From NCBI GenBank assembly GCA_051530055.1, contig CM121341.1, positions 6,324,001-6,388,000 on the forward strand: a stretch of 64,000 nt of DNA, read 5' to 3'. Below the pieces are notes generated by a model. The model ran no database searches. It saw only the letters and a program-made list of their open reading frames with translations, and had not been told where the DNA came from. Numbering within the stretch: position 1 is the first letter of the stretch; the number at the start of each line of letters is the position of its first letter. The position numbers and the translations under genes were made by a program. Below are positions 11,601 to 20,741 of this stretch, one piece after another. Source of the stretch: Neoechinorhynchus agilis. Its lineage: Eukaryota > Acanthocephala.

Positions 11601-11925
11601 AATTGTAAAGGACCGAAGCGTCATTTAAACAAGTCAAATCAGCCATATTGGCCGCTTTCCTAAACTTTGTTGGATTTGACTTTTGGCATTCGTCTACACT
11701 GACTTGGATCTTGGCCCTGGTCAATTCCAGTTCAACGATTATCGATTCTTCGCCGCATTCTTCAATTACGTGAGCTTTAACAAAACCTTCCTGAGAGTCA
11801 GGAACCCAGACTTGCCGCCTTAGAGGATCAACTTCCATGATAAGTTGATGACTATGACCACAAGAATGGTCCTGGACGACCAAATACTTGAGCTCGTCCG
11901 GTGGCAATTGGAGTTTATCAATCAT
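5677..11925 (-). CDS. Non-muscle myosin II heavy chain, intronless
   Basis: Actin-based motor of the cytoplasmic cortex, acting in cytokinesis and contractility. One uninterrupted frame of 2082 residues. Order: SH3-like N-terminus (residues about 25-75); motor domain with P-loop GESGAGKT (182-189), switch I region NPILESFGNARTVKNDNSSR, switch II DIAGFEIFD, actin-binding NFIRCIMPNRT; an IQ region around CLCRGKIARNQY; then about 1,100 residues of heptad-repeat coiled coil; and a Ser-rich non-helical tailpiece. Loop 1 carries a Ser/Arg-rich insert (KSPRSSSDFRLSRS). TCLNDASVLYNLRERY and YTYSGLFCVVINPY place it in the non-muscle/smooth-muscle class. The length is slightly above the usual 1,960-2,000. 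Neighbouring genes have many introns; this 6.2 kb gene has none. The stop codon overlaps a polyadenylation signal. Confidence 0.97.
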   Translation of the reverse strand: MIDKLQLPPDELKYLVVQDHSCGHSHQLIMEVDPLRRQVWVPDSQEGFVKAHVIEECGEESIIVELELTRAKIQVSVDECQKSNPTKFRKAANMADLTCLNDASVLYNLRERYMDGLIYTYSGLFCVVINPYRRLPIYTDALMQYYKGRRAEDVPPHVFAITDRAYRAMLLDRNDQSILCTGESGAGKTENTKKVIQYLAYVAKSPRSSSDFRLSRSTNTSTADLEQQLLEANPILESFGNARTVKNDNSSRFGKFIRINFDSVGFITAGSIETYLLEKSRTVRQAKSERNFHIFYQLLRSFCPSYAKSQNGAIHSISSSSSDLLLFDQIESYAYLSNGNVELPEADDVEQFVSTINALRIMETTDEQIQSICATLSAVLLIGNLAFVNDKDSGQAIMPDDTIAQKICKLLGINVIDFSRCLLNPKVKCGRELVVRAQDKKQVEFALEAIAKATYEQLFKWILAKINRTLSKATKRRSQYFIGILDIAGFEIFDVNSFEQLCINYTNEKLQQLFNHTMFVLEQREYARENIEWKFTDFGLDLQPTIDLIEKSMGVLSLLDEECVFPNSTDRTYVEKLISAQSSHKNFAKPTVRSKHDFSIFHYAGSVNYCVDQWLVKNTDPINDNIVHLLQNSNQEFVNELWKNTEVITLNNQDTFPPIAAPIKTSIKKGRFRTVGQMYKEQLNSLMSILNRTTPNFIRCIMPNRTKSSQKMEPNLVLSQLRCNGVLEGIRICRHGFPNRIPFQEFRHRYEVLCSAVLPRGFADGRLVCEKLLQELELDTNLYRIGQTKIFFRAGVLAHLEEERDQKISDIVMHLQCLCRGKIARNQYKKRTQQVSSILVLQRNGRVLLQIRHWKWFKLYSRLKPMLGVTRLDKLLVAKEREISSSKTLIQRLYDESDELRSRIDHLTAERNVALEELSQEREANQELADSRTRLLSRKAELEKYIQKVEARVMEDDVKAADWVEERKDLQQTIKDLTGRLGEEERKNQKMEIEKVVVEGRAKKAEEELVDKVAHLDKYSKAKEASDKRLNEAELEQRKLQDKVRELAKQNAKFEIIVVDIEAKLKSESEQRQKYETIARSLDRELIEHRDLLNESRQDIEESKILIAKKDRELGLSNAKLEEIMTLLSSRQREIRDIKGQLTDIQEDLKSEQDARMKAEADRRDLSEENEALRNEITGHSDTTATMQVQYSKREAEYNELKRKLESEQEVRVEAVQAVKVRFTEQLKRMTDEMDQLQRLNQNLQKEKNELIERATERDDELLKAKNARDTFRSKLKIVETELHVNLEALNEVEQQKLLRENELSQVRRTAERAQAAQAAAETKLVEIQNCLQSCREQLEDTKSRLHDELDSRSVLENRNRLLESEIDSISELHADKCEEYSKLEMKCQSLGNALNEVRIQGQAEYEMKLDEHKRGFQRERENLISQIQDLSDQLSRATASRNKLQNELADVSVEMERYRSNCNALEKSQKQIDRKLLDEKVLQEKLRSDLENAERECREKETRLLSFQYDLQDRDDTLKQAETKIKQLRSELDDALSGKDDVGRSVCGLERAKRTLESTCEELRQKVSQLEDDLSNAETAKLRLEVNMNALKQQLERQVAEANENSDDRYRTALKQVRDMATELDEERKMKSIAISHQKKLELDISDASAQLSDLMRVREDQQRQIKRAAMALKDLKRELEEARATKDDITKEWEKRYCSLEQLLQQTQDERDEIEKSKRTLASELDDFRQEVSIARNDELNGRWHDEKRRLEARVTELEEDLAEESIQTSELSERLRALVQQHDQLINDLNQERLNVNKAEMSKETSERALRELKQKLADAEEVYRNRNKLTISSLESKLSSLEQQLDVEQKERQRLARALRCSEKKLRELTLKCEDEKNAATNAREQVENVASRVRQLKKVNDDHEENASILKGKIRKLQREKEALEGVLSFREQKIRQMETVRSSASVSSMRVTSSNLRNLVSGTPISSGGDLDMFDAEDDDESVSSNTGSSMSTNHLLGHHQYVSLFASRATHNSSAFQSGATSSSRYMNLLPSRDASTITALSPATAAAAISGNQSLVVNEQSSNGENEKKMEEGQ

Positions 11926-12192
11926 ATTCTGAAATCAAACAAGGAGGTCAGGGCGGCGACTGGCAGCAAAGGCACACACACAGCGGAGGAGGCGTTAATG
12001 TACATCGTAGACGCGATGGTGGCGGCGGCGGCGTCAATATGCAGCAACGATATGCTGATTGCGCGAATGCTTGCGGGATGTGGGGAATGTCCGAGATCTC
12101 AACACGAAGAAAGCGCTTTGTAAAATGATGGTTTTTGAGGGCGGTTTTCTCTTTTAGAAGTAGGAGGAGGCAATCGCCCGGAGACTGGGATC
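11926..12192 (-). promoter_or_regulatory. Upstream region of the myosin gene
   Basis: About 270 bp between the myosin start codon and the 42-bp minisatellite. It is GGC-rich in part (12010-12030 contains a run of GGC triplets). It presumably holds the 5' UTR and core promoter, but no TATA box or other motif is recognised. Confidence 0.35.
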
Positions 12193-13740
12193 CGTCGGAT
12201 TCTATTTTAGGGGTTTTATTTGGGAGACGAGGATCTGTCGGATTCTATTTTAGGGGTTTATTTGGGAGACGAGGATCTGTCGGATTCTATTTTATGGGTT
12301 TATTTGGGAGACGAGGATCTGTCGGATTCTATTTTAGGGTTTTATTTGGGAGACGAGGATCTGTCGGATTCTATTTTAGGGGTTTATTTGGGAGACGAGG
12401 ATCTGTCGGATTCTATTTTAGGGGTTTATTTGGGAGACGAGGATCTGTCGGATTCTATTTTAGGGGTTTATTTGGGAGACGAGGATCTGTCGGATTCTAT
12501 TTTAGGGGTTTATTTGGGAGACGAGGATCTGTCGGATTCTATTTTAGGGTTTTATTTGGGAGACGAGGATCTGTCGGATTCTATTTTAGGGGTTTATTTG
12601 GGAGACGAGGATCTGTCGGATTCTATTTTAGGGGTTTATTTGGGAGACGAGGATCTGTCGGATTCTATTTTAGGGGTTTATTTGGGAGACGAGGATCTGT
12701 CGGATTCTATTTTAGGGTTTTATTTGGGAGACGAGGATCTGTCGGATTCTATTTTAGGGTTTTATTTGGGAGACGAGGATCTGTCGGATTCTATTTTAGG
12801 GTTTTATTTGGGAGACGAGGATCTGTCGGATTCTATTTTAGGGGTTTTATTTGGGAGACGAGGATCTGTCGGATTCTATTTTAGGGTTTTATTTGGGAGA
12901 CGAGGATTTGTCGGATTCTATTTTAGGGTTTTATTTGGGAGACGAGGATCTGTCGGATTCTATTTTAGGGTTTTATTTGGGAGACGAGGATCTGTCGGAT
13001 TCTATTTTAGGGGTTTATTTGGGAGACGAGGATCTGTCGGATTCTATTTTAGGGGTTTTATTTGGGAGACGAGGATCTGTCGGATTCTATTTTAGGGGTT
13101 TATTTGGGAGACGAGGATCTGTCGGATTCTATTTTAGGGGTTTATTTGGGAGACGAGGATCTGTCGGATTCTATTTTAGGGGTTTATTTGGGAGACGAGG
13201 ATCTGTCGGATTCTATTTTAGGGGTTTTATTTGGGAGACGAGGATCTGTCGGATTCTATTTTAGGGTTTTATTTGGGAGACGAGGATCTGTCGGATTCTA
13301 TTTTAGGGGTTTATTTGGGAGACGAGGATCTGTCGGATTCTATTTTAGGGGTTTTATTTGGGAGACGAGGATCTGTCGGATTCTATTTTAGGGGTTTTAT
13401 TTGGGAGACGAGGATCTGTCGGATTCTATTTTAGGGTTTTATTTGGGAGACGAGGATTTGTCGGATTCTATTTTAGGGTTTTATTTGGGAGACGAGGATC
13501 TGTCGGATTCTATTTTAGGGGTTTTATTTGGGAGACGAGGATCTGTCGGATTCTATTTTAGGGGTTTATTTGGGAGACGAGGATCTGTCGGATTCTATTT
13601 TAGGGGTTTATTTGGGAGACGAGGATCTGTCGGATTGAAGGATTCTATTTTAGGGGTTTTATTTGGGAGACGAGGATCTGTCGGATTCTATTTTATCGGT
13701 TTTATTTGGGAGACGAGGATCTGTCGGATTGAAGGATTCT
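12193..13740 (+). repeat. 42-bp minisatellite array, about 35 copies
   Basis: Tandem units of 42 bp, with 43-bp variants that carry one extra T. Each unit contains CTATTTTAGGGGTTTATTTG and GGGAGACGAGGATCTGTCGG. Copies are nearly identical over 1.5 kb, with variants that differ mainly at the GGGGTTT/GGGTTTT position. Because 42 is a multiple of three and the unit lacks stops in two frames, long artificial open frames run through it. The array sits about 270 bp upstream of the myosin start codon. Confidence 0.95.
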
Positions 13741-14240
13741 ATTTTAGGGGTTTTATTTGGGAGACGGGGATGGAACGTCGGATTGAAGGAGGGATTTTGT
13801 TTCGGGGTTTTAGAAGGAGACGAGGATGGAACGTCGGATTGAAGGAGGTATTTTGTTTCGGGGTTTATTTTAGGAGGAGGATGGAGCTGTCGGATTAAAG
13901 GATTTTGTTTCGGGGTTTTAGATGGAGGCGAGGGTGGAACTGTCGGATTGAGGGATTTTATTTTAGGGTTTCTTTTAGAAGGAGAAGGCAATCGCATTGA
14001 GGAGGTTGGAATGCTGGAAAAAGGAGGGATTTTGTTTCGAAGTTTCTTTTTGAAAAAGGAGGATGGAACACCAGATTGAAGATTTTGTTTTAGGGTTTTA
14101 TTTAGGATTGAAGGATTTGGTTTTAGGATTTCTTTTAGAAGAAGGATGGAACGCCGGATTAAAGGATTTTTGTTTTGTCGTTTTTCTCTTTTAGAAGGGG
14201 GAGGATGGCACGCCGGAAAAGAGGAGGGATTTTGTTCTAG
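13741..14240 (+). repeat. Degenerate flank of the minisatellite
   Basis: Imperfect relatives of the 42-bp unit continue (GGATTGAAGG, GGGATTTTGTTTCGGGG, AGAAGGAGACGAGGATGG), with growing divergence and different spacing. This is the expected decay at the edge of a tandem array. Confidence 0.75.
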
Positions 14241-15196
14241 GTTTTTATTTAGGAAACTGGAAGTCCGGAAAAATTAGGGATTTTGTATTGAGGAATTAGG
14301 AAAATGGAACTCCGGAAAAAAGAAGAGATTTTTCCATGTTTTTTTGAAGAAAATGAGATTTTGATACTTCAGTTGACCAGTTTAGCGACCTTGAATTTTG
14401 AGGACTTTGAAGAAACGAAGCGTACGTTGACGTCTAAACGTAAAAGTCGTTTTGAATTTATTCTTAAAAGATTCGCGTAGAAATTTTAACTCTTCACAAT
14501 TTCGTTGAACCAAAATTCCATTTTTCCAATTCTGTGGCCAATGTGAAAAAAGAATCCATCCAATGCCAATAATATACTGAGCGAATAATTGATTTAAAAT
14601 TGTTTAGAAAATTCGTCACGGTATTCTTATTAAATTTAGTTTGCACTTTAGTCTTTGTGACGGATAAATTGAAGAAGTTTTATTGATTCCGATTTGGATT
14701 CTACACTTAACGACAATGAACTAAAGATATTTGTTCTGATTTGTCTCTTTTTTTGGGTTCAATTAGAGCTGAAACAACTTTAGAGGTCTATAGATAAAAT
14801 ATCAAATAATTTTCTATGTGTAGAAATTCACAAATCAAAATTAAACTTGCTTGCATTCTACACTTTTAACGACAATGAATTAAAGATATTTGTTCTGAAT
14901 TGTCTCTTTTTTTGGGTTCAATTAGAGCCGAAACAACTTTAGAGGTCTACAGATAATAGGCACTCACATTTCCACATCCTGTCTCTTTTGAAGTGTTTTT
15001 TATTAGCACTTTTAAAACATTCCTTTCTCTCTTCTTGAAAACAAGTGCTATTCTCCCTGACAAAAGTAGGAGGCCAAGAATTTGTCGCTTTTTCGCGAGT
15101 ACGTGACACTTGTAATGAACTTAAGATCCTGAAATCAGAATAATACAAAGGATGCTGTGTGCGTGCCGATTTAGCCAAAGAAAACCTTGAAATGTA
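14241..15196. other. Gene-free AT-rich stretch with one direct repeat pair
   Basis: No gene is supported. A direct repeat of about 105 bp occurs at 14697-14803 and 14857-14957. Both copies share GACAATGAA, AAAGATATTTGTTCTGA and TTTTTTTGGGTTCAATTAGAG and differ at few positions, so the duplication is recent. Confidence 0.7.
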
Positions 15197-15595
15197 ATGC
15201 TCGTGTTTAGAAAATCAAATATTTGCTTTAGGCAACAGGGACGAATAATTTTGCTCAACTTGGAAGCTTTTTGGGTTTTCTTTAAGGAGCAATGTCTCGG
15301 CAAAGAAGCCGATTATTTCCTCTCACGACTGGGAGGGATGCTAAAACATACCACCGGCGATATGCGATCCAGCAGCTTCCTGTTGCAGCGAATCAGCGCT
15401 TCGATCCAACGAGGCCATCAATTAAGCAAACGAACAAACATAACATTTGAAGAAAACGAAACTATGTTCATTCATAGAATTTATAATGTCGTATTCGGAA
15501 AAATGAACTGTTTTATTTCTTATTTGTCGTGTCCAGAAAAGATTGCATCAAAGTATTTTCGGACTACCGTTTTAGATCAACTGAAATGTTCTTAA
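15197..15595 (+). pseudogene. Retroelement-derived ORF fragment (QRIS motif)
   Basis: A 132-codon open frame containing TGDMRSSSFLLQRISASIQR. This motif recurs in other fragments of this window and, from memory, lies at the C-terminal end of some metazoan reverse-transcriptase proteins. The first codon is TTG and no promoter is evident. It appears to be a broken copy of a mobile element. The family is uncertain. Confidence 0.5.
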
Positions 15596-15945
15596 AAAAA
15601 TAATCGAACTTTGTCGCTTTTCACATAACCTCGTTTTATATACTTTAATTGTAAATTCGAACTAACCTCGAGATTTTAATTGTTTCTATTAAAAATACAC
15701 AAAGTGATCACTTCGTTTAAGGTAGCGAATTGACTTTACCTTTTTTGTAGTTCAAGGTGACAATAATTGCCCGTTAGCGAACCGAAAATGGGCTACTTTT
15801 TTCTTCATTATATTCGACGTCCGTGTCATTTCTCCTATTGTGGTACAGAACGCATTCAACAATTGGAATATTCGCTAACTTTTGTATATCATTGTAGTCC
15901 ACGTTCGCCAAGGATTCTTGCAATATAAAACTCGCCTCTTTTAAA

Positions 15946-16155
15946 TTGGAGGAGCAACTGCAACCGCCGATAAGGATCGCGAAATTAAAAAAATTCAGGA
16001 ATTTAGGTAGAAATCATTATTTCGTTCGTTTTGAAGTTGAGGTGCTCGGATCGTTTAGTTTTGGGAAAGTAGAAAGTGGCCAATTAATGGAACAAGGGAC
16101 GATCCGAGGACAAGAGCATTCCTCCTGCAACGAAGAGAGAACGGCAACTGAGTGA
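15946..16155 (+). pseudogene. Retroelement-derived ORF fragment (YFVRFEVEVLGSF motif)
   Basis: A short open frame beginning MEEQLQPPIRIAKLKKF and containing NHYFVRFEVEVLGSFSFG. The same motif block (YFVPFGVET, FGVETLGSF) is seen near 31790, in the 47.6-48.5 kb array and at 58.3-58.8 kb. Broken element fragment. Confidence 0.5.
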
Positions 16156-16257
16156 TCCCAAGCAGTGGCGCAAATGTTTTTAAATATTTTGGATTGAGCA
16201 GTTTACAAAAAGGAAGCAACTGAGTGATCCACAGCGGTGTCGTGGATTGCAATTTGA

Positions 16258-17500
16258 AAGGATCATTTATCTCGGATGTGAAGACTTGTAACCGTAAATA
16301 ATTCTTCTAATTAATTCCCCCGGTATCTCCTCTTCGCATATCGACAGCCGACAAAATTAAATGCTGAATGAGAAAATTAAGCTGATTGCCACAATTTACC
16401 CTTTCGAAATATTTCAATAATAATTTCACCGTACTTTGAATATTATCGTTTTATATTTATAAATTCATTGTTTTGTTTGGCGTCGGGACACTCGGATCGT
16501 TTTTTTACCTCGGCGCAGGATCTGGTCAAGCAATTGTCTAAGAATTTTTATGGTTACAAAGCTCACATCCGAGATAAATGATTTTTTCGATTAAAAAGAC
16601 GTTCTGGGAACCTCACCGTGGGTTCATCTATTTAATCGAAAAAATCATTTATCTCGGATGTGAAGACTTGTAACCGTAAATAATTCTTCTAATTAAATAG
16701 CCCCCCGGTATCTCCTCTTCGCATATCGACAGCCGACAAAATTAAATGCTGAAAGAGAAAATTAAGCTGATTGCCACAATTTACCCTTTCGAAATATTTC
16801 AATAATAATTTCGCAATACTTTGAATATTAGCGTTTTATATTTATAAATTCATTGTTTTGTTTGGCGTCGGGACACTCGGATCGTTTTTTTACCTCGGCG
16901 CAGGATCTGGTCAAGCAATTGTCTAAGAATTTTTATGGTTACAAAGCTTCACATCCGCGATAAATGATTTTTTCGATTAAAAAGACGTTCTGGGAACCTC
17001 ACCGTGGGTTCATCTCTATAATCGAAAAAAATCATTTATCTCGGATGTGAAGACTTGTAACCGTAAATAATTCTTCTAATTAAATAGCCCCCCGGTATCT
17101 CCTCTTCACATATCGACAGTCGACAAAATTAAATGCTGAATGAGAAAATTAAGCTGATTGCCACAATTTACCCTTTCGAAATATTTCAATAATAATTTCG
17201 CAATACTTTGAATATTAGCGTTTTATATTTATAAATTCATTGTTTTGTTTGGCGTCGGGACACTCGGATCGTTTTTTTACCTCGGCGCAGGATCTGGACA
17301 AGCAATTGTCTTAGAATTTTTATGGTTACAAAGCTTCACATCCGCGATAAATGATTTTTTCGATTAAAAAGACGTTCTGGTAACCTCACCGTGGGTTCAT
17401 CTTTTTAATCGAAAAAATCATTTACCGCGGATGTGAAGACTTGTAACCGTAATAATTCTTCTAATCCCCCCCCGGTATCTCCTCTTCGCATATCGAAATT
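16258..17500. repeat. Tandem array of about 380-bp units, each with a long hairpin
   Basis: Roughly three units in direct repeat; the landmark GATGTGAAGACTTGTAACCG recurs near 16277, 16657, 17045 and 17429. Each unit holds GGTATCTCCTCTTC, a retroelement-like stretch (GGCGTCGGGACACTCGGATCG), and a foldback. In the foldback GGTTACAAAGC, CACATCCGAGATAAATG and TTTTTTCGATTAAA are mirrored around a loop containing GACGTTCTGGGAACCTC and GTGGGTTCATC. Arms are about 45-50 bp and nearly perfect. A related two-unit array is at 31.7-32.4 kb. Confidence 0.9.
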
Positions 17501-18044
17501 TTTGTGGCGTGAATGTTTTTCGAACTCGTTTTTGTAGAAAAATTTAGCACATTGTTCCATCAAATATGAAAGTGATTTTTTGTTCTATCGACACAATGTT
17601 TATGTCGAACTCTTTGATGGTTGGGAAAGTAGAAAATCCAGCCTGATTTGATCAAAACTCGTAAGGTAGAAGGTACGAATAATTTTTTGTTCGAAGAAAT
17701 TACATTTTTCGAAAAACTGTCATTTTTGTATTGCTGGTAGCTTGGTCGGCCATATCGCTTGTGAAGCGCTGGGGCATCGGACAAGAACTTTTTTTTTTCA
17801 AATAAAAGTTTTTGAAGTCTACCACTATTTTAGAGATTGGCGCATGGACGGTCGACGGTATGTATAAAGCTTATTAAATTGTGATTGTTACGAAAATAGA
17901 TTCTATATCGTATCCGTATTTGTTTGCACCAATTTCCCCATCTCTCAGACTGTTTTTTTTGTTCAAAATGTTTGCACAAATCAAAAGTGCTTCTCCTTCA
18001 AACAAGATATTTTCGATGATTGAACAGAATGTTTTTTTGTCTTC
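17501..18044. other. Intergenic, no gene supported
   Basis: A minus-strand open frame (17560-17784) reads MSDAPALHKRYGRPSYQQYK but matches nothing I can name and has no supporting exon structure. Otherwise AT-rich spacer downstream of the GPCR gene. Confidence 0.4.
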
Positions 18045-19502
18045 TTAGGACCTGTCTTTAATTGGATACGAATATTCACCGCTGTTTTGTTTAACAGTAG
18101 ACACTAATGTTGCACTGAACTTTACATTAGTTGAAGCGAAGAACATTGGTGATATTGTGTAGATGAAGAAATTAATTATGTAACTTGAGTTCTTAATGAT
18201 CGTTGTAATCTCCTTTATTATGACTATTTGAGCAGCGTTAATTCCATCGTTTTCGGCACTTAACTCTTCAAGACTTTTAGTTTTGCCCTTGAATGACGAG
18301 ATTTGCTCATACCACCATATAATTTGGTATGGAGTCGTAAGGAAAACGAACGTTGAACAAACCGTGAGAAGCATTATGTTGATTTGACGTTTTCGTTCAT
18401 TTCGATGCCTCAAGTGATTTCGGAGGACGCATATTGTGTGAATACTAAGACCGGTGACCGTAATTGAAGGCAGAACGTATATTAGAATCGATGACATGAA
18501 CCCGAGAATTTGGTACGTCAAATTCTGACTGATTGGGTTTGCTATGAGAAGTGAACCTTCATCGTTCAAAACCTAGCAATGCTCCCATATAAATCTTGGT
18601 CTACTCTCGGTTTTGCAACAACCAAAAAATCTAGAGAGAGAGACTAGTAGCGAAAACTGAGTTTCGGCCAATTCACTTTTTTTTAGAAAAAGAAGTTTCG
18701 AAATCACTGGAGGTGCAGCGGAAAGGAGGAAGGCCCACTATTTTGTCCCCTTAGCTCGGCACTCTGCTCCAGGATCTCTCGAAGAAATTGAGAGGACAAA
18801 ATATCTCGCTCGCAGTACAACGAGGCAGCCTAGAAAAGAGAGAAGCTACGATTTTCCGGGCCGTGATGATTGGACGTTTTGTGCTTTATTATTGTAAACG
18901 CTAGAAAAATAATAGAATTTTGAGTTAAAAAACTAATAGGAAGTATTGGTAGTTGTATAATGAGAAGAGCGAGGTTCACTTTTTGGTTTTAAACAGTCTA
19001 GTTTTGTAACTTTGATAAGAACGGGATACCAACTGAAGACAAAAGTGTTCAATACAACAATGATGATTGAGATTGTATCCAAGAATGTAGTTCCAATGAC
19101 GAAGTTTCCCCTAATGGGTTTGCATACTCCGACCCACCGTTCGAGAGAAACAAGTACGATAAGCCAGGATCCACTAGCAGCCAATGCCATATCAATATAG
19201 ACATGGAGAGTACACCAGAACTTGTTGGTGCTCAATTGCATGTTCCCTACGAGGCCAATGGTGTGAATTAGAACTGGACAAATGAGTTGTAAAGTGTTCA
19301 CAATCGATAAGGTTATAAGAGGACCTCTAGTTTTAAGATGTGCAAGTCGTCCAATGGTGAACATGATCACTGAGAATATATGACTCGGGATTCCAACGAC
19401 AACAAACAAAGTGTTCATTATTATGTAAGCGTTTTCAGAAGCTAATAGCCACTTTATACTCTTTTCGCCGATTGGCGAACCATGCGGCAACAAATCACAC
19501 AT
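18045..19502 (-). CDS. Rhodopsin-type (class A) GPCR, probably neuropeptide receptor
   Basis: Seven-transmembrane receptor in two coding blocks, 19502-about 18980 and 18569-18045, separated by an intron of about 400 bp. Block one has TM1 (TLFVVVGIPSHIFSVIMF), TM2 with LSIVNTLQLICPV, the TM3 cysteine in FWCTLHVYIDMAL and the DRY-like LERWVGVCKPIR, then TM4. Block two has TM5 (LGFMSSILIYVLPSITVTG), a basic third loop (RHRNERKRQ), TM6 and TM7 with NSSYIINFFIYTISPMFF, where the usual NPxxY is degenerate. The acceptor ends in TTGCTAG at about 18570; the donor is ambiguous (18979 or slightly upstream) and decides whether the ECL2 cysteine (KLDCLKP) is kept. It looks like an FMRFamide-like or related invertebrate receptor. 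The ligand is unknown. Confidence 0.75.
18700..18895 (+). mobile_element. Retroelement fragment in the GPCR intron
   Basis: Contains GGACAAAATATCTCGCTCGC, AGTACAACGAGGC and GATCTCTCGAAGAAATTGAG. These are the reverse complement of sequence repeated at 55.0-55.2 kb and 58.4-58.8 kb; its left part (TTTTGTGCTTTATTATT on this strand) matches the edge of the copies at 28.09 and 54.98 kb. Broken copy. Confidence 0.75.
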
Positions 19503-20741
19503 TGTGATCTTCTCCTATTAATGGCGGTGGTTTCGCAAAAGCCCAGAGTAAGTCGTCCTCTCGAAATACTCTAAATGTACCCAAAAACACTCAGTGACTC
19601 TCATTCTATGCCCTTTCGCTCTCAATTAAACAAAGCAAACTCTGAACCAATTGCGCATAATCAATGAAAACTTATGCAAATCTAAAACCGAGTGCATTCG
19701 AATGCCACTTCAACAGTCTCTTCTAATTGAGTTTTAGTGCCGAATTAACGGAATCAAATAATGCGAGCTGAAAAACGCCATCCTATTCCTTTTTTAAACC
19801 TAAAACCTCGGAAAATGCTCGGTGTTAGGCATTTTTCGGGGAAGAGAAACTAGGCTGCTAGCCGAAAGTGTGCACTTTTTATGTGGAGGAATCAAAATTC
19901 TTAAGACCACGACTAAACCGCTATAAGAAAATAATCATTTTGTAATCGAAAATGGTTTTATGCGGTTTAGAAGAAGAAAAAAAGGTCACCAAGTAACATT
20001 TTATTCTTCTAGCCGAACCATAGATGGATTAAGCGAATTACAAAGCTTAAAATGGGTGTTCGGAGGAGCCAAATATTTAATTGGTTGGAATTCGTGTGAG
20101 ATATTTCCTTGAGGTCTTCCTCTCCATCAGGGTAGGGATAACCTTTATTTTGATATTACTAAGCATTTTAATAAGTCCCTTTCATTACCGTCAAAAACAC
20201 AAATATAATTGCAACTTTGGTTGAAAAAACGTTATTCTATCCAATTGTTCTCGAGTTTTTTTCAAGTCCACATCCATTTTACGATGCTTGAGAAGGAGGC
20301 TGATGCCTTGAAAATTCGCTTTGTGTCATAATAGCGGTTTTTATGCTTTAGGGAATGAATATTTAGAAAAAACATCGTTGATAAAAGGGGATTCCCAATG
20401 GAATTTTAACAAATTAATCTTGGGCACCCCAAGGCAAAACATTTTCATTTACCTAAAGACATATCTGAGGAAATGCTTTAAAAATCCTGAATTCCAAGAC
20501 ATCATTTTACAGCGTTGACGCGAGCTTTGAATTAGCGATTGATGCTATGAATTCCCTATCGCTGGATTCGACACAATTTCCCTTCCGTCCACTGAACTAT
20601 GCGTCGAACCGTAATTTGAAATTGCGACACTGTATTTCATCGATCGTGTACATTCGGCTGCATTGAACGTCGTAGCGCAAAAAATCCAGGTTCGCAAAAC
20701 ACTCACTCATTCCAACCGTTAATCTACTTTATCTTCGCAAG
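19503..20741. other. Intergenic region between GPCR and the Pro-rich gene
   Basis: About 1.2 kb without a supported gene. The two flanking genes are divergent, so both promoters should lie here. A 65-codon open frame at 20321-20518 matches nothing. Confidence 0.45.

Noticed and set aside
12193-13740. Interstitial telomere repeat, because every unit contains TTAGGGG
   Set aside because: The period is 42 bp and most of each unit is unrelated to telomeric sequence.
12135-13898. Long plus-strand open frames with LGDEDLSDSILGVY or GRRGSVGFYFR repeats
   Set aside because: They are a by-product of a 42-bp unit without stops. The 43-bp variants switch frames repeatedly, and there is no start, splice or terminal domain context.
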